A DNA stretch of 64,000 nucleotides from Nematopogon swammerdamellus (GCA_946902875.1 OX336340.1:19421566-19485565); one strand, 5' to 3'; shown: positions 20,385-31,770, counted from the first letter of the stretch. Made by a program: numbers and translations. The notes: generated from the sequence alone by a model not told the origin.

Positions 20385-21740
20385 CTGCAAACCGACAGAA
20401 ACGAGACTCAGATCGTGTTTTTTATTTAATCTGACCTTGTCGTTGGTTTAGATCGCCTGTGGCATAGCCGACTATCATTGTCCTCCGTAGAGGGAGACAA
20501 TGACAGTCGGCTCTGCCTGTGGCTGTCATGTTAGCCCTTCAATCAAATCATAGCCGTGTCTATCTGTTACTGTAAGTACAGTAAGTTTAATATCTAACTA
20601 AACGTTCAGTTTGAACGTGGAAAGTGCGTAACCAGTACAAAGCACCAGCCAGGCATAAAGGCACTTCCTACCCTATAGCAGGCCTTCGTCACTCGCTCAA
20701 GGTTGCGCGTTAAATGCCTACCGCTTAGCGTACCGGTTAATGTACAAGTTAACAGTGGGCTGCCGCTATTCAGAGCCAGAGCGAGCGTGCGCCAACGTGC
20801 ATCTACTACGTTTCGTTTCGAATTAAGAAATGTCGAAATCACGTCATTATTGTGCAGCATTTTGATTTATTTCTAGTAATTTATTTATTCGAGGGTGGGT
20901 TTAATGTCTTGGGTAGGAGGTCATAGATTTAAAATAATATTATCTATCATATTGCCCCATAACATTAGTTAGATGACGCCGAACAGCATGGTATGTAGGT
21001 ATGGCCTAATTCGTATAAGGATAGAAATAGAACATTCATTCGTTCTCTGTCTCAATGTGGGTTTTAATACAATAAAAAACACCAATAAAACAATAGGTAC
21101 CTACATTTTAAATAATCATTAAATTTATTGATCCAACAAAACTATCACTGGAAGGTTGCACGCTTCCATGTGAGAAACTAATAATTTGTGACGCTAACGC
21201 ATGCATGAATTTGTTCGCATGAATTTGCCGTAGCTAAATATCGTATCATTGGTAGGTATCATCTTTATTTTATTCCTCACAAAAAGACAGCCCAAAGCCA
21301 CAGCCACGCCACAGCCCTTACACGCGCTGAACGGCGCGCTTTCGAGATAGAGTTACGCGACAGAAAGAGAAGCGAAATGTAGGTGTTTATCGTGCATGCA
21401 GCTCTGGTGAGTCAATTTGTACTTTATCGCGTCGTCGCAGAGTAGCTATTTCTTTGTGAGTGTTTGTACAGAGCAGCTTCTGTACGGAGTACTCTTTTCT
21501 ATTCTGTGCCTATAGGATGCTATAGGTCCCACCCCTCCCCTCCCATGTCCTACCCAAATAAAAATCAAAACAATACCCCGAAAAAACTGCGAGCTAGCAA
21601 TCGTACGTATCGCGACTGCGACCGTACATGCTATGATGATGTGCATTATGCTGTGCAGTGTGCGGCCCCTTAAAACTTAAAACACACATCAGACATCATC
21701 ACGCACGCCTATTAGGTAGGTAAGGTAATTTAATGTAATG
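20385..21740. other. Intron, left part
   Basis: This is the beginning of the 5.5-kb intron of the spaetzle-like gene as seen on the + strand. A hairpin (AGCCGACTATCATTGTC and near-complement) lies at 20466-20512. No exon or known repeat was found in the rest. Confidence 0.45.
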
Positions 21741-21903
21741 AAGGGGACGGCGCGTACGCAGTCCCCACTACCAAAAATTACGCGCCCGAGTTATCCACAT
21801 TAGGGATAATCGCAGGGGTCAGCCCGACCGCAGTGCAATGGAAGGGCCTCACCCTGGGGGAACCGCCTTAGTGATCACGGTGTCCCCCACGCCAGGTAAG
21901 TAT
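21741..21903 (-). ncRNA. U1: U1 spliceosomal snRNA gene, copy 3, inside an intron
   Basis: A full-length U1 on the minus strand, identical by eye to copy 2 (ATACTTACCTG start, GATCACTAAGG loop I, AATTTTTGG Sm site, CGCCGTCCCC end). It lies in the large intron of the spaetzle-like gene and in the same transcriptional direction. The conserved promoter block is directly upstream, so it is probably an independent transcription unit. Confidence 0.95.
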
Positions 21904-22004
21904 GCTTTGACAACCACGCTTAGGGTACTTATAATACATGCTATAAATTTTGCTAGTGCCGTGTAATATTAAGTGTAGCCGCCGCACTAGCGCCATCTGT
22001 GTAA
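21904..22004 (-). promoter_or_regulatory. U1 copy 3 promoter block with PSE-like element
   Basis: TTACACGGCACTAGCAAA (minus strand, 21966-21949) is again at -63 to -46. Upstream, ACACAGATGGCGCTAGTGC is present at about 21986-22004 and a second copy of the same motif lies at about 22061-22080. Confidence 0.7.
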
Positions 22005-22339
22005 CGGGCGGGGAACTAATTTGTTTAGTAACTGCTAAGTACTAACGGTCGGTTGAACCAGCACTAGCGCCATCTGTGTATAGGATGTAGAAACATAATA
22101 TTACAAGAGAGTTAATAATTTCATTTTATGTTTTATTTAAATTCACTAACTATAGAATGTTCTCCTTCTCTCATACGCGAAATTTGACATATAATTTAAG
22201 ATTCCTGAAACATTACCATTTCAATAATGAGCGATCAGTAGGTACAATAAAACGGCTCACAATTTTATAAATTAGTCGGTAAGATTTGATACATAATGCT
22301 ATTATCGCGTGACTATTTTTTAACGGATTATAATATCCA

Positions 22340-22425
22340 TGTGTTATGGGCTGACATGAGGGACGTTGTAGGCTACGTCATTGGTTGTAGGTGATGTAGC
22401 CAACCGTGTCAGTTTCCATAATATA
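22340..22425 (+). repeat. Family B SINE tail fragment
   Basis: It matches the last ~80 bp of the SINE: GTTATGGGCTGACAT and GTGATGTAGCCAACCGTGTC, followed by an A-rich end. An internal piece is duplicated (GTAGGCTACGTCATTGG before GTAGGTGATGTAGCC). Confidence 0.8.
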
Positions 22426-22467
22426 AAATAAATAAATAAAATAATGTTTTACTGATATACCTACGTA

Positions 22468-23654
22468 CAGTGCGACAAGGATTGAAATGAACGTGGATGA
22501 CGTTTGTGGGAGGGCGCTGTTGCAGCATTAGGGTTGTCAATTTTGAAAATTTCCTTACACTAGGGGAAAATATGGCTGCAAAAGAAAATGTATGTATAGT
22601 ACCTATAAGGTAAGTAGGTACTTACTTATTTTTTATTTTATGTATTGAATTTTAGGAAGACTTGCTCTCTAATAAAATAACAAGACTTCATTTATTTAGA
22701 AAGATTTCTGGTAACAACGCCACATACTAAGAAGTGATACTAACGTACGCCTAAATAGTCCTGGGAAATATATTATATAGCAGGCAATATATTCTATTAT
22801 AAATTTACAGCAGTTATAACGTTAGAAATATTCCACCTTTCCTGGTGTTTGCTTGCTGTTTTGCTATTTATACTCGTACGTACCGCCATCTAGTTGATAT
22901 AATAAAAAATATTTGTAGTTTAGTCTGTAGGTATGTGAAGCTCTCGCTCGATAGAGGGCACTGTTAATAGTATTTTGTAACGTAACCCTTAATACAATGA
23001 CTTAAGGTTACATTTTAAATAATTAAATAAAACAGCAGACTAGCACATTAGAAATATTATAATAGAATTAGACTGCTGTTTGTTAGAAACAGCAACAGCA
23101 ACAATAAAACAGCGGTATAGCAGTACGCGCTCGTTGCTTGCTATGAGCAGACTTATACAGCAGCAGCAGACAGCAGTTTATATAGCAACTTAACTTGTCT
23201 AGCAATTATTGTGTCTAGCTAGTGTCTACTAGATATATTTTAATAGGAATAAAAACATGGTTTATATAATATAGTGAGTGAACCATAGGATTAGCAATAT
23301 TTGTGAAAATGCCGCCGAGCTGAATGACAAGTTGTGCAATCTTAAAATTACTGATTTATTAACTGAATATAAATATCATAAAAGCCTTTACAAATACATA
23401 ATAAATACCGTCGAAAATATTATATAAATTTCAAAGAAATTCCAACAACAGCACCAAAAAAAGCAATATAGCAATATAGGACTTTAAAACAGCAGCTATA
23501 TAAAAACAGCAGATCATTCTAACGTGCTGTTGAAAAACAGCCGTTATTCCCACGACTATGCGTGAACGGGTGAAACGCGAAACGGTCATCTGGCAGCACT
23601 GTGGCGGCGTTAGTTCAGCTGTCACCCACGTTCATTTCAAGCCTTGTCGCACTG
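22468..23654. mobile_element. Tc1/mariner-type MITE, 1.19 kb
   Basis: The left end CAGTGCGACAAGGATTGAAA..ACGTGGATGA and the right end are ~33-bp inverted repeats with few mismatches, and TA flanks both sides. A TA duplication and CAGT ends fit the Tc1/mariner superfamily. There is no transposase ORF; the interior holds many AACAGCAGCA-type repeats (about 23085-23180 and 23440-23540) and a pair of GGCGCTGTTGCAGC-like subterminal motifs. Confidence 0.85.
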
Positions 23655-23999
23655 TACGGCGTAATTTCCTCTCAAATATTATTTTAATAATTTTAGAGTT
23701 CAACGGCCTGGGTTTTGAAGACCCATAAAGAGACACACGGACTTTTTTAGCACCGACCGTCGCGTCGCGTCATTGATGGCTTGGTGGCCGAGCCGATAGA
23801 CTGAATTAAGATCGTTCACAGTTATTTTACCTCTGACATGTGTCACTTTATTCTCCCGCTAGGTTGGCATTGCATGCTAAATCATGAAAAATGTTACCTG
23901 CTATGTATATATTTCCCTAGTAGTGGAAAATTAAATTATAAATATAATGTGCCTCTTTATTAGGGTCAAATATTTTAGGAGAGTTAAAAACACCAAAGT

Positions 24000-24955
24000 G
24001 TGACAGTTACGCAGATGACAGCACAGGGCATGAAGGTTATGTCAAGGGCTGGAAGAGCAGAGATGCACAGCCCAGCAAGGCGCAACGTTCTGTTGTAGAA
24101 AGGGTGGATAAGGTTCTTGAAAAAGTTGCCACTTGGGACAATGAGAACCTTGTTGCCTTCAACGTTCGCAAGACGCAATGCTGTGTATTCTCTGCTAAGG
24201 TCGACCCCTTCCCTTTCCTTGCGAATTTCTAAGGCAGTATCGTTCCTGTCTCGGAGCACCTAGACCTACTGGGGTGCAAAATGTACAAGGCCAAAACCGC
24301 ATAAAAAAACTGGGGATCCTATACCAAAATATGAGGTTCTTCGCACCGGCACAACTACTTACCTATGTTGTACAAATCGCAGATTAGGCCGGTGATGAAA
24401 TACTGTAGCCACATTTGGGAAGGCAGCCCCCAGTATCAGTACCTATCTGTTGGCGTCCTTGGATTCAATACAGCGCAGAGCCGTCCGTCTGGTGGGAGAC
24501 CCGAAACTGACTGATGATCTGGAGTCTCTCAGTCACAGACGATTTGTAGGGTCACTCAGTCTGTTCTACAGGTACTATCATGGACGCTGCTCGGAGGAAA
24601 TTACTTCCCTTATTACTTGCCATCTAACCTATCTTTGCAGCACTCGCCGCAGAGATACTGAGCACCCTTTTGTTGTTGACATTGGGCATTTGAGAACCCA
24701 TCGGTTCTCAAAATCGTTTTTTTGTCGCACCGCTAGAGTGTGAGACTGCCTCCCGGCGAGTGTGTTTTCCGAATCCTTTAAACCTGGGTGTCTTTAAACG
24801 TCGTATCAACGGGCTAGACAGCCTAGCAACAGTCCGCAAATCTGCTGGCATTGCGCCTCACTAAGCGTGGTTTCGCGAGGAGAGGGGTTTTTGGCTTTGT
24901 CGACTGTACTATTGGTCCCTCGACACAGTCACCCATGTTGGTTTAAAAAAAAAAA
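24000..24955 (+). pseudogene. LINE-Y, degenerate reverse transcriptase 3' part
   Basis: The start has the catalytic motif YADDSTG (Tyr codon 24008-24010) of a non-LTR reverse transcriptase, then VDKVLEKVATWDNENLVAFN and RKTQCCVFSAK before a TAA. Further on, in other frames, come LDSIQRRAVRLVGDPKLTDD and SLSLFYRYYHGRCSEE (24450-24743), ending in a frame break. The 3' end is GCGTGGTTTCGCGAGGAG..CACCCATGTTGG and an A-tract near 24944-24955. It lies in the spaetzle-like intron, antisense to the gene, and has several breaks. Confidence 0.85.
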
Positions 24956-25279
24956 AAGTTTTACTTTGCACAAACGCAGAACTGTTTATTGTCACACTAT
25001 TTACAGGGAAATCGTCTAAATCGAATATGGCGACACCGAGCTCAGGTTAGCCAACTTTATAGCCAGAGGTAAAATAACTGTGAACGGTCTGTAGCATAGT
25101 CACACACAGTCAAATCCACCTCACGACACGCTCAGCAAAATGGCATGGCAGTCGATGAGCGGATCATTAAAAAAAGGTTATTAAAGCCTGTTGATTACAG
25201 TAGTTATTTAAAGAAATATTCTCTTCAAATCTCAAAATCGTTAGAAATATTTTAAGATTTTCCGGAAACACCCTCACCC

Positions 25280-25640
25280 GTAGTCTGTTACACATAGGAT
25301 AACCATCCGTCCGGATTTTTCCGGACATATCCGGACTTTCGGCCTTCCGTTCGGACTTTGTCCGGCTTTTTAATTTGCCGGGATTTTTCACTCAGATGGA
25401 AAAAAATTTAATGAATGTTTAATTTTCGCATTAAATAACTTAAAAGTAAACATAAGTATTAAATCCTTCTTCAATCTTTTTTAAACTACATACCAGTAAT
25501 TCAACTAGTTAGTCTCATCTCAATTTAAAATAATCAACTCTGTCGGATTTATTATTTAATTTCGTTACCAAAATGTCCGGAATATTTTTTAAATGTCCGG
25601 AATTTTTTTTTAAATGTCCGGCTTTTTAACAGACTTCAAA
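25280..25640. repeat. TCCGGA-rich repeat, probably remnant of a DNA element
   Basis: The motif TGTCCGGA or TTCCGGAC occurs about ten times between 25308 and 25622. AACCATCC near 25300 and GGTTGGTAACCCT near 25700-25713 could be degenerate terminal repeats. I see no target duplication, so the class is open. Confidence 0.45.
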
Positions 25641-25918
25641 AAAAGGAGGAGGTTCTTAATTCGACTGTATTTTTTTTTATCAGGACTTAACTTTGAAATG
25701 GTTGGTAACCCTAGGTACACATGATAGATTGTCAACAGCACATGTGGCCTTGGAACCTCACACATAGACATGGTTGCATGCCTAACATCAGTACAGCCCT
25801 GCGGTTCCACGGGGAAAGGTTCCAGGTGTTTCGTACTCTGCGACGAGTGATTGTGGTGATAATGTCGCATGCTGATACGTAGTTTGAGCTTAGAGATGGT
25901 ACTATAACGGCTACTCAC

Positions 25919-26073
25919 TGGTCCTATTGGCGACGAGCTCGTCTTGGTCTCTGCTGTAGACGGAGAGGAGAGACCGCTGCACCTGGTAAGGGTCCATGGT
26001 CTTGGGCCCCATGCGGGCCGTGCGCGCGCTGCCGCCCCAGGCGCCCATCTTTAGGGACCGATTGATCATCTGC
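25919..26073 (-). CDS. Spaetzle-like cystine-knot ligand, pro-region exon
   Basis: The exon starts after acceptor AACGTTTCAG and ends at donor GACCA|GTGAGT. Its 155 nt fit as 1 + 51 codons + 1. It encodes MINRSLKMGAWGGSARTARM, MDPYQVQRSLLSVYSRDQDE and LVANRT, a hydrophilic pro-region. The last base joins the next exon to form Lys-Arg. GC-rich third positions mark it out from the AT-rich intron. The downstream intron is 5.5 kb and filled with repeats and a U1 gene. Confidence 0.85.
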
Positions 26074-26319
26074 CTGAAACGTTATAGTAAGCTTTATTTA
26101 TAGTACTCACTTGTTGCTGGGGTAGGTGACACGTCAGTAGCATTACTAAAATGTTCGCTATCCTCTATCTATATGTATGTATGTATCACCGCTTTCACGA
26201 TGAAGCAAAAACAAACAAAACGTTGAAAAAACACGTTTCTTGTATGGGTACGTACCACCAAATTTTTTTTATTTATTTATTATTTTTTATTATTTATTCT
26301 TTTATAGTAAGTACTTACC

Positions 26320-26522
26320 TATGTATATCGGCCATAGTAACACATATTCTGTGAAAAATTAAACCTGCTACATACTTAATTTTAATTTTATTTTAAATCG
26401 TAATATTATTACGATTTAAAATATACAAGGTCTTTGAAGGTTGGACAGACGGACGGACAGACAGACAAAAATTCGGCGTATACTTAATAATTGGGTCCCG
26501 TATGGATACGAAATCCTAAAAA
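26320..26522 (+). repeat. Family G, 3' part
   Basis: It runs from CGGCCATAGTAACACATATT through GACGGACGGACAGACAGAC to GGGTCCCGTATGGATACG and AATCCTAAAAA, next to the donor of the spaetzle-like exon at 26545. Confidence 0.7.
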
Positions 26523-26544
26523 TTATAGAACCTTACGTATGTAC

Positions 26545-26702
26545 CTAGGATATGGATGGTTGTTGGGTCCTAAACAGTCTGGTGAGTCCGTCATGGCGTC
26601 GCCCCACAAATACTTGAGTGCTGCCCCGTTGCCGCGGCATCTGTTGTCGGCGGCCGCGGAACTCCACGTCGGCACTAGGTACAGGGACAACACTAGCGCC
26701 AC
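26545..26702 (-). CDS. Spaetzle-like cystine-knot ligand, exon with signal-peptide core
   Basis: 158 nt from acceptor GTGTTGCAG|GTGGCG to donor CCTAG|GTACAT, starting in phase 0. It encodes VALVLSLYLVPTWSSAAADN, a hydrophobic stretch like a signal-peptide core with a plausible cleavage after SSA or AAA, followed by CRGNGAALKYLWGDAM and DCLGPNNHPYP. There is no ATG in frame at its start, so translation must begin in an upstream exon. The acceptor has a poor pyrimidine tract, and a GTG start is an unlikely alternative in an insect. Confidence 0.75.
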
Positions 26703-26821
26703 CTGCAACACATATCAATATCATATACATATATCACATATCATATATATCACATAAATACTGATAAAGTAAGTAAAGAACCTGTAATGTTCTTAATTAA
26801 ATTAAAAAAGAAACATTTAAA

Positions 26822-27245
26822 GCGGCGGCGGGTGGCCGAGTAGTTTGGGCATCGGCTTCTCATGCGGGAGGTCCGAGGTTCGAATCCGGTGGCCGTGTAC
26901 CAATGAGTTTTTTCTGACGAAATTTACGTGCATACCTACACCTGCTGCTTCATCGTTCGGACCCGGTGTAAAACTGTAGGCCCACTAAATTGAGTGTAGG
27001 CCCCTTCCCTTGCCCGTTACTAGGTGGTAGGCTCAAATTGTAGCCGACTGGGTTGGTACCACCGTACTGGATGTAAGATGACCGCATAGCAGCCTCGGTT
27101 GTGTTCTCCTCTAGTCCAGTATAGTCAGCAATCCAGGGAAGTCTGGCACCTACTTACCTTCTCGGAGGTGATATTGGCTAGTCAGAGCATGTGCTTTATG
27201 GCCCCTCTGACTCAGCCACCCATACCGGATTACATAAAAAAAATC
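26822..27245 (+). mobile_element. Family C SINE, tRNA-derived, complete copy
   Basis: The head has a tRNA A box GGTGGCCGAGTAGTTTGG (26831-26848) and a B box GGTTCGAATCC (26877-26887), as in a class II tRNA. The body carries CCCTTCCCTTG, TTACTAGGTGGTAGG and GGGTTGGTACCACCGTACTG, which are shared with family B. The end is CACCCATACCGGATTACAT and an A-tract. Other copies are at 46205-46655 and 63757-64000, both reversed. Confidence 0.88.
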
Positions 27246-28017
27246 CACATTGATAACAAGAGGTTGACAGATTACCTACTGTTTCTGTACCTCTATAACT
27301 CTTTAAACGGATACCCAGGTACTCCGATTTCAAAAACCAATTTATTTATAACTTTTCTAATAGGTCATTAATTCTATAAGTGAACGATCCGCTCAAGACG
27401 TGGGTTAGTTTGTAAAGATTGCCCTCGTTTGACTCCATGTTTTAATGGCGGCGTGCAAAGAGTTCTATTTTTATTTTACTGACTGAACAAAACGCGTCAT
27501 TTCGATGAGGGATACAATGTGAGGAAATCTGTATACAACCCTCCAAAGTTTGTGTAGGCTGACTGGAATCAACGTTATGATGCAATAAGTCTGCAAAATG
27601 CAAACAGATTGCCAAAATGTACTCAATTGTCCGACCAAATTGCCTGTAATTTTCTCGCACACTCCAAAACGGTGAGACAACAAAAAAACTATGGAATGCG
27701 AATTTGATGTAGCTCAAAACCACATAATGGCACCATCCATAATGTTATACACAATGCACGAGACACCGGGTCGTTGCACCTACGCACCGAGGCCACGAGA
27801 TGACACAATAAGTTCACTCACATGAGCAGGAAGAAAATATGCGGTTCAGTGCAAAAGTAACTGACGCCTCCGTTAATGGAAGTAAATACCTAGAAATAGC
27901 ATCAACTTGCCGAGCGTGGAGATGGAAGAAACGTGCACAAAGACGAATCTACAAATACTCGGATGTGTCTACCACTGCTGGTACACTTTTTTACTCAAGC
28001 AAAAGCATCTTCTGTCT
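27246..28017. other. Spacer without recognised gene
   Basis: Nothing coding is supported. On the minus strand, near 27823-27832, there is a donor-like CTCAT|GTGAGT, but no supporting frame or acceptor was found. Confidence 0.4.
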
Positions 28018-28405
28018 TATAGGGTTCCGTATCCGCACGGGATCCTATTACTAAGCCTACGCTTTCGGTCCGTCCGTCTGTCCTACCTACCCTTTAAAAA
28101 ATGGGCTATATTATCTTTTGAACCGTAATATGTAGCCAGTGGTTTTCACAGAATATGTGTTATTATGTGTTATATAAACATAAACTATAAAAAATAAAGT
28201 AAAATATTTAGGGCCCATACACGAAACGTCTTTTTTCAAGGTTTTTTTGCCTTTGACCTATGGTAAAAACGGCAATACACATACAAGCGTCAAACTTGAT
28301 GTGATTATAATGGAAACTCTAAAGTAAAATATCAAATAATAAAAACGCGCCAATTACGTGGCGGTACGGAAACGTCGGTGCGCGAGTCCGGCTCGCACTT
28401 GGGAG
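28018..28405 (-). repeat. Family G, near complete
   Basis: The copy reads in reverse from AGGGTTCCGTATCC at 28019 through GTCCGTCCGTCTGTCC to GCGCGAGTCCGGCTCGCACT at about 28380-28400. It includes the internal CAAGCGTCAAACTTGATGTG segment. Confidence 0.75.
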
Positions 28406-28654
28406 GGTGCTGTTTATCTTCTGTCTGATATAAATCAAGTGCATGCCGACCAATGTTGGTAACAAGGTAAAATGTAACAGTCTAAGACAATGCAGTTTCT
28501 GTGTAGATACTTATTTTAATAAATGCATGTAGGTAATTCGAACGGATCCTGTTTTACATCTTTGCATTTACGATCAAAGCTCGATCTAGCAGTCGGGGCG
28601 CCTCGTAAACACTTTATTTCTATGGTGAAAAACTTGGTTTTCAAAATATTCTCC

Positions 28655-29090
28655 AAAGAAAAGAAAATTTTACACCATAATAATATGTCGTCTACGATTT
28701 GGCCACTGTCGCTTCGGCGCCCATCTTCATCGCATGGATATTATTAACTCTGCCGTCTGCCCACACTGTTCTAATGATGTCGATGAACAGAATCAAGGAG
28801 AAGTACGAACGAGACTCTGGATCACCTGTTTTTTGAATGCCGGACCTTTAACGTCCAGCGACTTACCTTCACAAAAAGATTAATGGAAATTTATAAAAAA
28901 CCTGAAAATATGCCGCGCGTCACACAGGACCTACTTGCTAATACAGAATGTTTCCCATCAATATATGAATTTATTTCAACAACAATTGAAAACATATAGA
29001 ATTTAAAATATATATATATAATAACAGACAAGGCTGCATGGTATAATACCTTTGCCTATCCCAAAAAAAAGGGTTAAAACAACCAAAAAA
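28655..29090 (+). mobile_element. LINE 3' end, third family
   Basis: The last frame encodes LTFTKRLMEIYKKPENMPRV and FPSIYEFISTTIENI before TAG at about 28999. An upstream frame gives AHLHRMDI..CPHC, the zinc-finger-like C-terminal motif of I/Jockey-type LINEs, with shifts between. The 3' UTR has GGCTGCATGGTATAATACCT and an A-rich end at about 29063-29093. It is a 5'-truncated copy. Confidence 0.7.
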
Positions 29091-29861
29091 AAAACACTTT
29101 ATTTAGTCAAGCAGTGCCTTAAGTTGAAAGAAAGAAAGAAAGAAAAATATTATTTATTGTCATTATAGGTATACGAAAAGAAAAGAAAACATTAGAAAAA
29201 CACGAAATTATACACGTATAACCTAAATTAATAATTTAGGTTATACGTACACAAGTAATGAATGACAATATTGACCCAACTCATCGTGTGCTATAGGTGC
29301 ACATGGCGAGCTATAGCGCTGTTTTTCAGATGTGCCCAGAGTAATAAATATAAAACACTAGAAACATAAACACGATACTTTTTTTTATCTATAAACAAAG
29401 ACTAACACTATAAATAACTACATAAAACAATACCTTATAATAACACAGAGAATAACAAAAACAGATTAATATAAAATGAACAGGAAAAATATATATATAA
29501 TTATACAAAGTTGTCTACCCATTCAATTTCAACACTTGCTGTCCGCGCAAGGACAGTGACAAGCAAGTGCGAAATGGCAACTTTTAACCTGCTAATTAAC
29601 TAAACAAAGGGTCGCACAGAGACGTGCGACAGGGACGGAGCTCTACAACCGGATGGTCTCTTTCTAAAGCTCGACACGTATTATTTGCTGCCGCAGCGGG
29701 GAACTGTACGGAACTTTGAAGAAACGAGATTTTGTCGATATACCTCACTGAGTTTACAGCTCAGTGATATAACCACATGTCTACGGGGTTATAATTTATA
29801 TTATATTATGTCCTCTGAAAATAGATAGGTACCTACAAGTCGAGTTTTGTCCAAATCGAGA
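29091..29861. other. Low-complexity spacer with a perfect palindrome
   Basis: It contains a GAAA microsatellite (29128-29145) and a palindrome at 29214-29248 with arms ACGTATAACCTAAATTA. Apart from these I see no gene. Confidence 0.5.
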
Positions 29862-29925
29862 AAAAAACGGCCAAGTGCGAGTAGGACTCGCGTACCGAGA
29901 ATTCCGTACCACCACCGGTCGATTT
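29862..29925 (+). repeat. Family G head fragment
   Basis: AAACGGCCAAGTGCGAGT and GACTCGCGTACCGAGAATTC mark the first ~60 bp of family G; the rest is missing. Confidence 0.75.
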
Positions 29926-29969
29926 TTGTTTGTTTGTTTAAAAATAAGGGACCCTCCCCCCCCTCTTAT

Positions 29970-30352
29970 TCATTCAGTGCGGTAGTACCCCGGGTTGGTA
30001 ACACCGAACTGAATGAAGGGTCGGTTGAAACGGCTATAGTTCGTGTTTTCCGTCCAGTGCAGTGCAGCCGGCACGACCGAAGGGAAGCACTGGCTATACC
30101 GAACTGGATGGAAAACACGAACTATTTACGTAGCCGTTTCGACAGAGACGTTTCATTCAGTGCAGTGGTATCAATCATCCCGGGCGGGATAAACCCTAAC
30201 ACCTCCACCTAGTAAGGTAAGAAGGGAAGGGACCTACAGTTTTACGTGGAATCCGAACCACGATCAGCCTCCAACGGTCGAGCGGTCTCCCATCCAACAT
30301 CCAAGTACTGCCAACAGTCGACCGACCGCAGCACTGAGCTACCGAGGCTAAC
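29970..30352. mobile_element. Family B SINEs in head-on orientation
   Basis: The part 29970-30085 is SINE body in plus orientation, ending at GAAGGGAAGCACTGG. The next bases start a minus-oriented copy (30086-30352) that reaches the full head: the 5S-like GGTCTCCCATCCAACATCCA, AGTACTG and the A box ACCGAGGC. Body and body form an inverted repeat of ~100 bp. Confidence 0.8.
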
Positions 30353-30641
30353 AAAAGTAAAACATCAAATAGACGTATGTGTAGTCAATTAGAAACGAAA
30401 CCAAATCGCTGCTTCCTATACTTTCGATAGCGTGCCCATCTAGGGCCCATCAACGGGGTCATTATCTTGACTGGAGCTCCCCGAATGCGGCACAATGACT
30501 CATCCGGTACACAGAGCACGTACCCGTGTCCTCGTCGGGGGAATGTCTTCTCTGTCTCACTGGGTCAATGTGCTTTATGCATGTGCTTTCGATTGCTAAA
30601 TTAATTGGTGTTGACTACAAATATTACTGTCCTTCCTTGTT

Positions 30642-31042
30642 TTTAGGATTCCGTACCGTAATGGACCATATCAATATGCCTACGCCGTCTGTCCGTCTGT
30701 AAGGGTTGTATCTTTGAACCGTAATACGTAGCCGGTTAAAATTTTCACAGAGTATGTATTTTTATGGCAGATATAGGTACTTACTAACAAATAATAAAAA
30801 ACAAAACAAAAACAGTAAAAAATTAAGGGGTCACCCACCATACAAGTAATGTGTTTTCGTTTTTAATTTAATTTTTTTATTTTGCTCTATCGTAAACATG
30901 CACGCGTCAAACTTAGTGTGATCATAGTGAAAACTCAAAAAAACAACAATTAATAAAAAACGGCCAATTAAGTGATGGTACGGAACCATGGATGAATTAC
31001 GGAACCCTCGGTGCGCGAGTCCAACTCGCACTTGACCGGTTT
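30642..31042 (-). repeat. Family G, near complete
   Basis: The copy runs in reverse from AGGATTCCGTACCG through GTCTGTCCGTCTG to GCGCGAGTCCAACTCGCACT and GACCGG. Confidence 0.75.
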
Positions 31043-31770
31043 TTGTTATATTACCTACTCATACATATATGGAAATTTCAGTTATTATTGTGAATCTTAG
31101 TTAACATGTTGCCCGTTTCCATCAGCGACATAATTTAAGTATTTCCGAGATTATTTCGCTAGTTTCTAAATTGTGAACCAAATTACTCATTTGCTCCAAG
31201 GATCAAAATATCTTATGATGCCTTCACAAAAAAGCTAACATTATAACGACTGCGCACTCTCCGGCGAATCTCCGCAGCGCAGCGGTAAAGGAAAAGCACG
31301 GAAAGCTTTCAATGTTTTGCGAGCAGTAAAGTTGAGTCGTTTCCGAGTTGGGTACTACGGAATGTAGGGCGCGCGGCGCGGGCGCTGAGTGCTGACCGCA
31401 TAACATCCTTTGTGAACACGACGAGACGCCGCCGCCGCCGCCGCCGCGAACATCACGATCAGTTTCACTGCCTACTTCTTTGAATTTAGTGAATACAGCC
31501 CTTTTTGTCGTGTGCCTTTGTGCAGTGTAGCCCTTTATCAGTGAAAGTCACAATATTAGAATATTGAACACAGAATATCAATATTTATACATATTCATTA
31601 CTATACTACACACAGAGCTGTAATAAAAGCATGAAAAATTCCAGCTCTGGACGACGCGCACCACTACAGACGGATACAATATAATCTAGAAATGATTATT
31701 GCTGTTTGCATTTTTGAAGGTCGAAATCGGTAGTTGTCTAGCGCAAATATAGTATATTATAGACCGTATA
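31043..31770. other. Spacer with CpG-rich core and (GCC)n
   Basis: The part 31240-31450 is GC-rich, with (CGC/GCC)n at 31429-31447. It could be a promoter or 5' UTR, but no splice donor or frame is convincing. Confidence 0.45.

Noticed and set aside
27820..27850. First exon of the spaetzle-like gene at donor-like CTCAT|GTGAGT
   Set aside because: No ATG in a suitable frame and the phase does not fit the 26702 exon; the 47669-47704 candidate fits better.
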